Below, piece by piece: positions 15,615 through 22,831 of a stretch of 26,067 nucleotides of DNA. The position numbers and the translations under genes are program-made. Positions within the stretch are counted from its first letter, which is position 1, and every line of letters starts with the position of its first letter. The notes below the pieces were generated by a model. That model worked only from the letters and a program-made list of their open reading frames with translations. It was not told the DNA's origin and searched no databases. This DNA comes from a virus: positions 1 through 26,067 of the IMG/VR virus record IMGVR_UViG_3300037587_000121; one strand, given 5' to 3'.

Positions 15615-17530
15615 CCTATTTGAATTCCCTTTGAAATAACCCTTCGCTTTGGCTTTCGCCTCTGCGGCTGACTTGCTTTTTGATTACCATCTTGCTTTAC
15701 ATTATCCAGCGGAGCTTGTAAAGTTATATTTTCTTTTTTTGAAATATCCTCTAACATCTGCGAGACTGTAGCGTTCGGATAAAGCCAATATTGTAAAATG
15801 TTCAAAGCCACTATTGCATAGACGAAAGTGTCAAGAGCTTCGTTCCTTGCCCGACTCGTATTCTTCCAGACTTTTCTCCTCTTGCCCTTGAACCACTCTG
15901 TCACTTTTCGTTCAGAACAAAGTTGATGAAAATAAGTTTCTGGCATTGTTAATGGAAAGTGAACATATCCAGCCCCAGGGAGTTCTGTTTTCAAGCACTC
16001 GTTCAAGTGATCTTTTGCAGTATCAGTTCCGACTACAAATAAATAGGCGCCTTGCTGTTTCGAAGGAGCTTTGACGATTGGCTGGTTGTATGAGCTTGCA
16101 CCTTTAATGGCAAACACATACCTGATCTTCGGAGTATATCTCGTTTTTGTGAACTCATAAACTTTCGCAGGATAGTGACCACCAGTGTCAATCGCTGCCG
16201 ACATAATTCTCATTCGTTGCCCACAAGCATGGCGATATGATTTCAAAAGAAAATCATCAAGGTGTGACCAGATTTCAAGATCAGATAACTTCCCATGAAA
16301 AGTTTTATATTCCACAACATAAGTTTCGTAGTCAAGGCCGAAGCCAATAACCTGAACTTCGATTCTGTCATCTTGAATGTCAACCCCTGCTGTCAACAGA
16401 ATGATTTTTTCGTTTAGCGGCTCAGGATTGTAAGCCTCTCTTCTGTTGAACAATTTCTCCCAGTTCATTTTTGGATCCATAACTTCTTCCCAGGGAGTAG
16501 CGTCAACGTCATTTGTCCAAGTCTCTCGATCTTCTATGTAAGTCGGGTTGCCTTTCTTTTTCTTTTGCAGAATTTTTAGATGCTTGTTTACTGCACTCCT
16601 CCACTTGCTACTTCCGAGGACTGAATAATATTGAGGAAGTCTAAACCCTGGATATTTTCCATCTGGATTTCCCGGGATCCATTTTCCTTTCTGTAGCATT
16701 GCGAGTTTCTGGCTCTCGCTGATCAACGTCCCGCAACCTTCACACGCCAGAAGCACCTCTCCAGTGAGTTTAAACGTTTCCCGATTGTATTCGAACTTGA
16801 GGTTCTTCCATTTCAACGTCTGCATGTGACCGCACTCAGGGCAAGGAAGAAAGAATTCTCGCTGATCTGACATGAGGTACTCTGCCCAGATTATAGAATC
16901 AACGAGCTTTTTAGGAGAGGAGCAAAGAAAGATTTTTCTGTTGGAAAAGGTCTCAGTTCTTTCGATAGCTTTTGAGACTGTCCAGCCTGGGTACATGTCA
17001 ACTTCGTCAAGTCCGAGAAAGCGAATAGGCTTGGATCTGAGAGTGTCTTCCGAATTAGCTGTGAGAATGTTGACGCTGCCGCCTGGGAACTCTTTCATCA
17101 TAGTCGTGTTCCCTGCTTCACGTTCACGAGACTTCGCAACCCTATTATATAAAACGGGAGTGCAGTCGATCATTGGTTGGAGTCTTTGCTTCGAGAAGAT
17201 TTCTCCAGAGGAGAGTGTTGATTGAACGACAGCCGCTGGGCCCGGCATCAAGTGAATGATTTCACCAAGCCAATTCAGAATACATTCTGTTTTTCCGAGT
17301 TGTGTCCCAGAAACAAAAACGATATATTCCTCTGGACTGCTAGCCGAGAGGCATGACATGATTTCACTGAGATATGGAGTCCGCTCGTTTCTCCAACGCC
17401 CAGGCTCGGCAGAACCTTTCGAAGATAATATCCGAAACTGTTCTGCCCATTCCTGAACCTGAAGATCTGGATCGAGTGTCAATCCCCTGAGAGCGGCCTT
17501 TGTGAATATTCCTTTCTTGATTGCGACCAT
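15611..17530 (-). CDS. terL: Terminase large subunit, GpA-like
   Basis: This protein is 639 residues from the ATG at 17530; a TTG 18 bases upstream would give 645. Neither has a clear Shine-Dalgarno sequence. It is the packaging motor and DNA cutter. In 639-residue numbering: Walker A GTQLGKT at 75-81, Walker B GLDEVD with Asp175/Glu176, zinc insertion CPECG at 230-234 with CEGCG at 263-267, and nuclease acidic residues Asp384 (AGVDIQDDR) and Asp448 (AAIDTGG). WRNERTPYLSEIM near residue 46 is typical of the GpA family. The C-terminus is basic and Gln-rich (QPQRRKPKRRV). The small subunit lies 2.8 kb upstream, separated by accessory genes. Confidence 0.93.
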   Translation of the reverse strand: MVAIKKGIFTKAALRGLTLDPDLQVQEWAEQFRILSSKGSAEPGRWRNERTPYLSEIMSCLSASSPEEYIVFVSGTQLGKTECILNWLGEIIHLMPGPAAVVQSTLSSGEIFSKQRLQPMIDCTPVLYNRVAKSREREAGNTTMMKEFPGGSVNILTANSEDTLRSKPIRFLGLDEVDMYPGWTVSKAIERTETFSNRKIFLCSSPKKLVDSIIWAEYLMSDQREFFLPCPECGHMQTLKWKNLKFEYNRETFKLTGEVLLACEGCGTLISESQKLAMLQKGKWIPGNPDGKYPGFRLPQYYSVLGSSKWRSAVNKHLKILQKKKKGNPTYIEDRETWTNDVDATPWEEVMDPKMNWEKLFNRREAYNPEPLNEKIILLTAGVDIQDDRIEVQVIGFGLDYETYVVEYKTFHGKLSDLEIWSHLDDFLLKSYRHACGQRMRIMSAAIDTGGHYPAKVYEFTKTRYTPKIRYVFAIKGASSYNQPIVKAPSKQQGAYLFVVGTDTAKDHLNECLKTELPGAGYVHFPLTMPETYFHQLCSERKVTEWFKGKRRKVWKNTSRARNEALDTFVYAIVALNILQYWLYPNATVSQMLEDISKKENITLQAPLDNVKQDGNQKASQPQRRKPKRRVISKGIQIG

Positions 17531-17570
17531 GCACAGATAATAAAACAAAACTTTTGCAAGTCAAAGTTCT

Positions 17571-17576
17571 ATTATA
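17571..17576 (-). promoter_or_regulatory. Perfect -10-like hexamer before the large terminase
   Basis: TATAAT on the minus strand lies 40 bases before the ATG and 22 before the TTG of the large terminase gene. No good -35 or extended -10 is present, so promoter activity is uncertain. The same gene lacks a visible Shine-Dalgarno sequence. Confidence 0.25.
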
Positions 17577-17580
17577 TGTG

Positions 17581-17961
17581 TTAGTCGTTGTAGTAGCATC
17601 CGGGTTCGCGATTCTTTATAAATTCTTTGCACCACGGCACGATGTGGTTGTTGTATAGTTTGGATAATATTTCAATATCCTCTCCCCAATATTCATCATC
17701 GGTAAAGTATAGCCTGCCTTCCCACACTCCGCGCCAGCAAAACGAACCCTCCATTTTTATCAAGCATTTACTGGATTCAAATTTATCTAACAAATCTGGT
17801 TCATTCTCTTTGTCGATGTATGACCGCCCCTTGCTATCATTCACGCCAGTCCATTTCTGTACAGGATAAACTTGAAACTCAAGAGTGCGAGCGTCTGTTT
17901 TTACATGCACATTGAAATCATCGCCGTCTATGCTAATACATAACAAAGTAAAATCTTTCAT
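17581..17961 (-). CDS. Hypothetical protein
   Basis: This 126-residue protein is beta-rich in its first 90 residues (MKDFTLLCISIDGDDFNVHV) with several Trp, ending in a helix (LSKLYNNHIVPWCKEFIKNR) and EPGCYYND. Four Cys are scattered, without a zinc pattern. The Shine-Dalgarno sequence is strong (AAGGAGA, 5 bases before ATG). I do not recognise a family. It stands alone between the tRNA-like gap and the large terminase and may be an accessory (moron-type) gene; that is inference from its isolation. Confidence 0.7.
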   Translation of the reverse strand: MKDFTLLCISIDGDDFNVHVKTDARTLEFQVYPVQKWTGVNDSKGRSYIDKENEPDLLDKFESSKCLIKMEGSFCWRGVWEGRLYFTDDEYWGEDIEILSKLYNNHIVPWCKEFIKNREPGCYYND

Positions 17962-18032
17962 AACATCTCCTTCCTTTTAACATTATTTACGCAAGGCCGA
18001 GCCACTCAGGTTTGAACCTCTCTCGTTCTCTC

Positions 18033-18109
18033 ACTTGCGGGTTGGAGTTGAACCAACGATCCCGTGTCCCCGTTTCATTGGAGCGTGGATACCCTTGCAC
18101 AGCCGCTAA
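18033..18109 (-). other. tRNA-like element, possibly degenerate tRNA-Phe(GAA)
   Basis: The 150-base gap between two genes holds a tRNA-like layout on the minus strand. A perfect T-arm (GTTGG, loop TTCAACT, CCAAC) is at 18057-18041. A D-arm has stem GTG/CAC and a loop with AAGGG and TA. An anticodon loop ATGAAAC has T33, GAA and A37. The acceptor TTAGCGG/CCGCAAG has 6 of 7 pairs, one a wobble. Against it: the anticodon stem has two mismatched ends, position 8 is not T and the variable region is 9 bases. It may be a relic or chance. An alternative fold closes 18099-18093 with 17996-17990. Confidence 0.3.
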
Positions 18110-18113
18110 AAAA

Positions 18114-18362
18114 TTATCTTTTTTTGTTATATCGTTTCAGTCTGCGCTTTCCTTCTTTCGGTGACATTCCCGCCCTGTTCAGCATCGCCGCGAATGATAA
18201 TATGGCAATTCTTGCGTGAGACTGTTTTCGCTTTTCTTCTTCCGATACCGCAGGATCAGGAGTCTCAAGTTCTTTCAGTGTAGCCTTGACCATTTCTTTC
18301 TTTCTGATTATCGATTTTGCTTTTCGTTCTTCAAATGTTCCGCGTCTATTCGCTTGGCCCAC
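18114..18362 (-). CDS. Small basic protein with RRGTFEERK motif
   Basis: This protein is 82 residues from the GTG at 18362, chosen because AAGGAGG stands 6 bases before it. The opening VGQANRRGTFEERKAKSI resembles small phage proteins with an (A)NRRGTFEERK start. The rest is helical and very basic, with a Glu/Pro patch (KELETPDPAVSEEEKRKQS) and a hydrophobic helix (ARIAILSFAAMLNRAGM), ending KRRLKRYNKKR. It overlaps the end of the upstream endonuclease relic by 17 bases. It may bind nucleic acid; function unknown. Confidence 0.7.
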   Translation of the reverse strand: MGQANRRGTFEERKAKSIIRKKEMVKATLKELETPDPAVSEEEKRKQSHARIAILSFAAMLNRAGMSPKEGKRRLKRYNKKR

Positions 18363-18878
18363 GTCCAACCTCCTTTTTGACCACAATGGGTCTTTTGTTA
18401 TTTGCTTGCTCCTTTAGAGTGCTCCACTTACAGTTAGAAGGCTTGTAACCGCCCTCGTTATCCTCCCTGTCAATGGTTTTGTCTTTTGGTCTCTCGCCCA
18501 TATCGTTATAAAAGTTTTCAAACTTTAGCCATCTTTTGCAAACAGTAATTCCGCGTCCTCCATAATATTTATAATTATGTGCATCTTTATTAAAACATCT
18601 GTTTTTCATTTGCTGCCACGTTGTATATGTCTTTGTGCCGCAACCCCGTGTTTGATTTTTGCATTTAAAGGGCTGGTTGTTTTCCACAAACACCCACAAG
18701 ACTTTGTTCTGCCGGATCCCAAGTGATCACCGCGCACAATTTTTTCCTCTCCGCAATCACATTTAACAAGCCAGCGCGCTTTGCCATTATTAGACAAGCC
18801 GTGATATCCCAGCACATTTAATCTGCCAAATCTCAACCCCGTTAAATCTTTTCTTTTTGATGATATAATTTTCAACAT
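18346..18878 (-). pseudogene. HNH endonuclease (AP2/HNH homing type), frameshifted
   Basis: Two overlapping frames together encode one recognisable protein. Frame 1 (from 18878) has KDLTGLRFGRLNVLGYHG, the CDCG and SCGCL zinc-type motifs and ends after KHG. Frame 2 resumes with TKTYTTWQQMKNRCF, KYYGGRGITVCKRW, TIDREDNEGGYKPSNCKWST and EQANNKR, the HNH signature of phage homing endonucleases. The switch lies at the G4 run 18647-18644: one more G would read KHGGCGTKTYTTW with no gap. The gene starts 7 bases inside the end of the VRR-NUC gene. Both halves look intact otherwise, so the break is recent or a sequencing error. Confidence 0.85.
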
Positions 18879-19243
18879 AACCCTTTCATATAGTTTTCAA
18901 TCTCTCTTTGTCCATTCTCAAATCCCGCGCTCCACGTCGCATAATAACCGGAGCCAAGCATATCTTGAATAAACTTTCTCTGGTTTTCTTCAACGTCATC
19001 ATAGGACTTGTTCTTGTCTTTCATTTCCAGCCACATGCCTCCATACTCTCCCACTGGCTTTGCAATGAACAGATCGGAAGTCCCAGGAGCGAATCCTTCT
19101 GCCTTCATTGAGTTGATCATTGAAAAAATATTCTTAGCCCTTCCGAGAAACTTCTGAGCGTTGGGAATCGCTATGATTTTATAAGGCTTGTATTGATACG
19201 AGAACCATTTGACCAAAAGTTTCTGTTCTGTTTTTTCGCTCAT
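18872..19243 (-). CDS. VRR-NUC domain nuclease
   Basis: This 123-residue protein matches the stand-alone VRR-NUC (PD-(D/E)XK superfamily) fold: Glu6 in the first helix (EQKLLVKWF), IPNAQ at 26-30, AEGFAPGTSDLFI with Asp57, the catalytic WLEMK with Glu73 and Lys75, Gln88 in EENQRKFI and a GYYATW strand. Such phage proteins cut branched or structured DNA and often lie near packaging or recombination genes. Its start touches the stop of the J-domain gene (TAATG) and its end overlaps the HNH gene by 7 bases. A role in trimming branched DNA before packaging is inference. Confidence 0.85.
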   Translation of the reverse strand: MSEKTEQKLLVKWFSYQYKPYKIIAIPNAQKFLGRAKNIFSMINSMKAEGFAPGTSDLFIAKPVGEYGGMWLEMKDKNKSYDDVEENQRKFIQDMLGSGYYATWSAGFENGQREIENYMKGLC

Positions 19244-19884
19244 TAGCTTGCCCCCGTAAAAGTAACAGTCTGACTCATAGCTTTCATTCCATACATTACA
19301 CGATGATTCATTTTCATTTCCTTGTCAAAATCATATCCATATTCCTTCAACATGTGACTGGCTCTCTTTCCAACCTCTTTGTCATGCTTCGATTTCTCAA
19401 TCGTTTCAGTGTGTTTCTTGATCTCGACTATTAACATAAGGCCAATTGGATTCATTTTGCTTTTATGCTTCAATCTCCTTAAAACGTTTCCGATTTCCTT
19501 TCTGCTATCTCTTGCGACCTTGATATTCTTGTCAAGCTCTCCCATGCCTATGAATAAATTGTTTTTCATCTCCAACAAGATATCCATCTTTTGGATCTTG
19601 ATAAGTCCGTTCTGTGAGAGAACCAACTGGAACATTTGTTGCAGAAGCCCGCCAGCCTTTCTGTCATAGTCTTTTTCAGATACATCGCTCCCAGTGAGAT
19701 CATAAAACCTCCTTCGCTCTGGATCACTCAAAACCTCATAGGCACTGGCAAGCTTTTTGAATTTCTCGGCATTGCCGTCTGGCTTGTCAGGATGATACTT
19801 TTTCGACAATAATCTATATTGGTCTTTAATCTCTTGCTGATCTGCGTTACGTCTCACTCCTAGCGGCTTGTAGTGATCTTCCAT
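19243..19884 (-). CDS. J-domain (DnaJ-like) protein
   Basis: This protein is 213 residues from the ATG at 19884 (GGGAG Shine-Dalgarno, 9 bases before it); a longer reading frame adds 25 unrelated residues. Residues 3-65 form a complete J domain: [20 protein letters not shown], the HPD triad at 31-33 followed by KPDGNAEKF, then [21 protein letters not shown] stimulates Hsp70 ATPase. The remaining 150 residues are helical and Lys-rich ([30 protein letters not shown]) with no zinc or client domain. It could recruit host DnaK to phage assembly or replication. Being next to the terminase genes suggests packaging, which is inference. Confidence 0.88.
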   Translation of the reverse strand: MEDHYKPLGVRRNADQQEIKDQYRLLSKKYHPDKPDGNAEKFKKLASAYEVLSDPERRRFYDLTGSDVSEKDYDRKAGGLLQQMFQLVLSQNGLIKIQKMDILLEMKNNLFIGMGELDKNIKVARDSRKEIGNVLRRLKHKSKMNPIGLMLIVEIKKHTETIEKSKHDKEVGKRASHMLKEYGYDFDKEMKMNHRVMYGMKAMSQTVTFTGAS

Positions 19885-19885
19885 G

Positions 19886-20107
19886 TTAAGACCCGCTCCC
19901 TTCTTTTGCGCCGTCACAGTGCAATAGCAATTTCGTATTTGTATCACAAGGCCCGTCAAGATTCAAGTCTTTGAAAATCGCCAGAATGTTTTTTCTGTTA
20001 CAGCATTCAAGATCTGCGTCCTCAGTGTTGCTGTATGCAATGGCAAGTTCGATCAACAATTTCTGATCGCCCATTGTATAAAGCTTCCTTTCTTGTTCGT
20101 CTGTCAT
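19886..20107 (-). CDS. Small protein with LamG-like C-terminal fragment
   Basis: This protein is 73 residues from the ATG at 20107 (AGGAG Shine-Dalgarno, 5 bases away; the start overlaps the upstream stop as ATGA). The body ([20 protein letters not shown]) is helical and acidic with CC near residue 44. The last 19 residues, [20 protein letters not shown] minus the first, look like the opening strand of a LamG gene: compare DANTKLLLHMNSD in the LamG protein of this window. The stop comes right after. This may be a fusion with a truncated LamG gene. The function of the body is unknown. Confidence 0.65.
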   Translation of the reverse strand: MTDEQERKLYTMGDQKLLIELAIAYSNTEDADLECCNRKNILAIFKDLNLDGPCDTNTKLLLHCDGAKEGSGS

Positions 20108-20301
20108 TTTATCTCCTCTACACACTTCCTGCATCTATAAAAAGACAGATTTGGATCGCGATCCGTTTTAACCAAAAACGAATCTACATTACTCACACTT
20201 GCAATGACGCCATTTTCAGCACGGTTGTCTTCATCGGGAACACAACAATGCCGCCTATCTATCACTTTCACCTTCATTCCGATTTTTGGATTTTTTATCA
20301 T
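20104..20301 (-). CDS. Hypothetical small protein
   Basis: This 65-residue protein (MIKNPKIGMKVKVIDRRHCC) starts with an AAGGA Shine-Dalgarno sequence. It looks like a small beta barrel (GMKVKVIDRR, GVIASVSNVDSFLVKTDRD) in the manner of KOW or SH3-like folds, ending with two Cys in RCRKC. No family is recognised. The stop overlaps the next start (ATGA). It lies directly after the small terminase gene. Confidence 0.65.
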   Translation of the reverse strand: MIKNPKIGMKVKVIDRRHCCVPDEDNRAENGVIASVSNVDSFLVKTDRDPNLSFYRCRKCVEEIK

Positions 20302-20314
20302 TTTATATTCCTTT

Positions 20315-20812
20315 CTATTTTACCTGCTTAATTGCATTTTCGATTTCCGCCTTCAAGATTCTTCTGAATTTGAATTCGTCAGTCACTCCCAAGAGTTTCT
20401 TTGTTGCCCTGATAGTGACGTTCAGCATTTGATCCCTGTAGGCTCTGTACAAACTCTCCGCCTCCCTCGCACAAGATTCATTGCTGTGAACCTTCCCCGC
20501 CTTTTCTGCATACTCAAGTTCCGCGAGATCAGCCTTGCTTTTTTCTCTCCGTGCTTTTGCCTTGTTGAATTCAACAGTGTGGTTCTCTCCTGTGACCTTT
20601 GTTCCCTTTGCTCCAAGCTTCGCATTCCCATTAATTTTGAGGTTTGCGGCAAGTTCCTTATCGGCCGCAACTGGATCGATCTTCCCATCAACGAGAGTGA
20701 TCTTTGTCGGCTTGTCCTTGCAGTATCTTCGTATGATCTCATAGGAGACCTCCCTTCGCTTTGCATACGCTGTCATTGATAATAATTCAATTTTGACTTT
20801 TTTCTTTTTCAT
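20315..20812 (-). CDS. terS: Terminase small subunit, Nu1-like
   Basis: This 165-residue protein would recognise the packaging site and hand DNA to the large subunit. Residues about 8-50 form a Nu1-type helix-turn-helix ending with VDGKIDPVAADKELAANL, a very typical sequence for this family. After a short linker, a long helix follows (NKAKARREKSKADLAELEYA, then EKAGKVHSNESCAREAESLY) and a C-terminal part (TIRATKKLLG ... ILKAEIENAI), which would oligomerise and contact the large subunit. The AAAGG Shine-Dalgarno sequence is formed by the last codons of the upstream gene. The large subunit is 2.8 kb downstream. Confidence 0.88.
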   Translation of the reverse strand: MKKKKVKIELLSMTAYAKRREVSYEIIRRYCKDKPTKITLVDGKIDPVAADKELAANLKINGNAKLGAKGTKVTGENHTVEFNKAKARREKSKADLAELEYAEKAGKVHSNESCAREAESLYRAYRDQMLNVTIRATKKLLGVTDEFKFRRILKAEIENAIKQVK

Positions 20813-20814
20813 AT

Positions 20815-21144
20815 TCAGCCTTTGTTAAAATCACATGATTTATATTTAGATGCAGTCTTGGCGATTTTCAATGATCCTCCACGAAATTTCATTTCGGTTG
20901 CTCTCTTTCTCTCCGCTCGATAATCCGCTTGATACTTTTGCATTTTCTTTTTGTTCTTCGGCTTGTTTCGATATTCTTCCTGCTCAACCTTTCGAGCCGC
21001 GACAGAGAGCGCATTGCATACGCAACAAGTATTGCAACCTTTATATCGAAGGCTCCCGCCCTCAAAAACAGCGTCTTTGTATTCGTGGCCATGAATACAA
21101 AGATCTCCGACATATCTGTTTTTACTTAGCTTTTGTACTCGCAT
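20815..21144 (-). CDS. Small basic zinc-binding-type protein
   Basis: This protein is 109 residues from the ATG at 21144 (AAGGAA Shine-Dalgarno); a longer reading frame would add 49 residues lying over the upstream gene and has no better site. The motif C16-x-H-x-H (LCIHGHEY) followed by C37, C40, C41 and C43 (GCNTCCVC) with SLRYKG between them resembles the C.HGH...RY...C..C zinc module seen in small phage proteins and at the start of endonuclease VII-like proteins. The rest is a highly basic helix with no nuclease motif. Nucleic acid binding is likely but unproven. Confidence 0.7.
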   Translation of the reverse strand: MRVQKLSKNRYVGDLCIHGHEYKDAVFEGGSLRYKGCNTCCVCNALSVAARKVEQEEYRNKPKNKKKMQKYQADYRAERKRATEMKFRGGSLKIAKTASKYKSCDFNKG

Positions 21145-21541
21145 TGTTTCCTTTCTTTTCTGGGAGAGGGAACAACTTTTGCCTGTCTGCTGTTGTGATT
21201 TTTTCATCACGACAAACCTCTCCAGTGTCTTGCCTGATAAGCTGTTTCTTGTCGGTCTTCCAGTTATACGCCCAATGACACTCAACGTCACGCCACTCGT
21301 GCTGTGTTGAAACCTTCTGACTCAAGAGCCCCATTTGCCCGAGGAGGACATCGATCTTCGCCTTGTACTCTGCAACGACTCCTTTCTTGTCCGCTTCAAG
21401 CTGTACGTTATCAATGTACTTCTGCGAGAGTGTCTTTGCATATTCTGCAAGCTCGTCCGGAGTCAGCTTCGTTTTCAGATTCTCTTTAAAAGTTCCACTG
21501 ACTCTTGGAGGCTGTGGCGTTGAAGTCTTTTTCTTTTCCAT
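21122..21541 (-). CDS. Hypothetical phage protein with coiled coil
   Basis: This 139-residue protein (MEKKKTSTPQPPRVSGTFKE) has an AAGGAAG Shine-Dalgarno sequence. Residues about 25-78 form a helical coiled-coil region (KLTPDELAEYAKTLSQKYID ... YKAKIDVLLGQMGLLSQKV), followed by a beta domain with HEWRDVECHWAYNWKTDKKQ and IRQDTGEV. This helix-then-YRDVxC-DTGE layout occurs in a common phage hypothetical family of unknown function, usually in the early or middle gene region. The end overlaps the next gene by 23 bases. Confidence 0.72.
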   Translation of the reverse strand: MEKKKTSTPQPPRVSGTFKENLKTKLTPDELAEYAKTLSQKYIDNVQLEADKKGVVAEYKAKIDVLLGQMGLLSQKVSTQHEWRDVECHWAYNWKTDKKQLIRQDTGEVCRDEKITTADRQKLFPLPEKKGNNASTKAK

Positions 21542-21564
21542 AATACTCTTCCTTTCTTAAAAAA

Positions 21565-22179
21565 TTATCTTTTCTTTTCAAACTGCTTATTAAAATTTTC
21601 GTCAAGCTTATCTTTATAGTCTCTCTTTATTATTTTACTTATCATCCTGAAGGCATTCTTCCTGCGATACAACTGAGCAATCGAAGGACCGAACAATCTT
21701 TCACTCCGTGGCGCCCTGTATCTCTTTCCAGTTCTCGATACCCTCTGAACAAATCCTCCCTTTCTATGTTTTCTCGCAACATACTGGAAGCCCTTCTTTG
21801 ATTTAATAATAAAAGATCCCTTGACGACTTTTCGCCCTCCCTTAACCTTGACACTGACCCCCCTCTTGCTTTTTTTCGGACTGTATAAAAACAATCCTCT
21901 GCCTTTCTTTAGAATAGAGATTGTAAAAAATGGGACAGTCTTTCTACTATCTGCACGTCTGAGCCTGACAACCTTTCCAAGTTTCAACGATCTTGCTTTG
22001 ATATTATATTTTTTCTTGATGTCAGTTCCGATCTCTTTGTTGATCGTTCTCCCGACAGTGTTCAGCGTAAGAACGACCGCTGTTCTCAAAGCCTTGTTCA
22101 TGTCCTGATACATGTCAGTGAGATCATTGACATCAACATGAAGATTGAAAGTGTTTCTTGTCTCGCTCCTGGACGCCAT
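21565..22179 (-). CDS. Minor tail protein Z-like, displaced from the tail module
   Basis: This 204-residue, very basic protein has an AGGAGG Shine-Dalgarno sequence. It follows the minor tail Z pattern: a leading helix with ALRTAVVLTLNTVGRTINKE, KYNIKARSLKLGK, a SILKKGRGLFLYSP strand, GVSVKVKGGRKVVKGSFIIK, GFQYVARKHRKGG and RSERLFGPSIAQLY near residue 160. In lambda, gpZ completes the head-proximal end of the tail and is encoded between FII and U. Here FII-like and U-like genes are 12 to 15 kb away, with no Z between them. The family call is fairly sure; its role in tail completion is expected from the family. Confidence 0.82.
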   Translation of the reverse strand: MASRSETRNTFNLHVDVNDLTDMYQDMNKALRTAVVLTLNTVGRTINKEIGTDIKKKYNIKARSLKLGKVVRLRRADSRKTVPFFTISILKKGRGLFLYSPKKSKRGVSVKVKGGRKVVKGSFIIKSKKGFQYVARKHRKGGFVQRVSRTGKRYRAPRSERLFGPSIAQLYRRKNAFRMISKIIKRDYKDKLDENFNKQFEKKR

Positions 22180-22183
22180 TCTG

Positions 22184-22567
22184 TTATCCTCCTACCAAAG
22201 GTTTCGTTCTCGAATTTATAACCGTACATTCATTGCAAATTCTATTATAAGCCCCGACCCCCGTGAATTTCTTTTCACACTTCAAGCAATGTCTTTTATA
22301 TTTGACTGTCTTGTGTTTGGCAAGATGTTTCGTGCTACTCAAAGCAACGCTCCTGTCCTGAATTGATTTCTTTGAAACCGAACCAGGAGGATTCTTTTTT
22401 CTATACTTCTTTTGATAGCGTCTGTTTTTTTCCATCTCACATTCAGACTTTACCAGAACTCCATTGACTCGCTTTCTTTTGCAGGTCAGTCTATCAGCGG
22501 ACGTCTTTCGTTCTTGCTTCACTGGCTTTTTGCAAATTATACACTTAGTCACTTTTCTATTTTTCAT
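22184..22567 (-). CDS. Small basic protein with two zinc-ribbon modules
   Basis: This protein is 127 residues from the ATG at 22567 (AAGGTG Shine-Dalgarno). Two four-Cys modules are visible: C9, C12, C29, C43 (KCIICKKPVK ... LTCKRK ... SECEME) and C94, C97, C111, C114 (HCLKCEKKFTGVGAYNRICN, then EC). The second has the CxxC-KKF-x-G-x-YNRIC-x-x-C form common in small phage zinc ribbons. The basic linker (RRYQKKYRKKNPPG) fits nucleic acid binding. It overlaps the upstream gene by 11 bases. Function unknown; a regulator is possible. Confidence 0.72.
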   Translation of the reverse strand: MKNRKVTKCIICKKPVKQERKTSADRLTCKRKRVNGVLVKSECEMEKNRRYQKKYRKKNPPGSVSKKSIQDRSVALSSTKHLAKHKTVKYKRHCLKCEKKFTGVGAYNRICNECTVINSRTKPLVGG

Positions 22568-22817
22568 TTTCACCTTTGTCAAGATCAAGATCCTCAAGAC
22601 CTTTCAGTGTCTCAACGTCTTCCTGCCCAACGGCCATCGATGATCCAGGTAGCATGTTTGCAAGATCAGCGATGATCAAGGCGAGGATGCTTTTTAACTG
22701 ACACGCAATCTGAGCTTCGCCTTTTGTCATTGGTCTTGTTTTGCAAAGTCCAGTCTGTAGCTCAACAGCAATTCGCCCTGACCTCATTTGTTGCACATCT
22801 ATTTTAATCTGAATCAA
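22557..22817 (-). CDS. Hypothetical protein
   Basis: This 86-residue protein is read from a TTG at 22817 with AAAGGAG upstream; no closer ATG fits. It has a beta start (IQIKIDVQQMRSGRIAVELQ), a hydrophobic helix (CQLKSILALIIADLANML) that is amphipathic rather than clearly membrane-spanning, and a very acidic end (EDVETLKGLEDLDLDKGEN). No family is recognised. It overlaps the zinc-ribbon gene by 11 bases. Start uncertain. Confidence 0.6.
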   Translation of the reverse strand: MIQIKIDVQQMRSGRIAVELQTGLCKTRPMTKGEAQIACQLKSILALIIADLANMLPGSSMAVGQEDVETLKGLEDLDLDKGENEK

Positions 22818-22831
22818 AAGCTCTCTCCTTT

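Noticed and set aside
18637-18660. Programmed frameshift in the HNH gene
   Set aside because: No slippery heptamer fits the frame; a missing G in the G-run explains the break better.
19243-19959. Longer J-domain protein starting at 19959
   Set aside because: The first 25 residues overlap the upstream gene; [10 protein letters not shown] is the normal J-domain start and has its own site.
20815-21291. Longer N-terminus for the zinc protein ending at 20815
   Set aside because: The extra 49 residues lie over the upstream gene and the internal ATG at 21144 has a good Shine-Dalgarno sequence.
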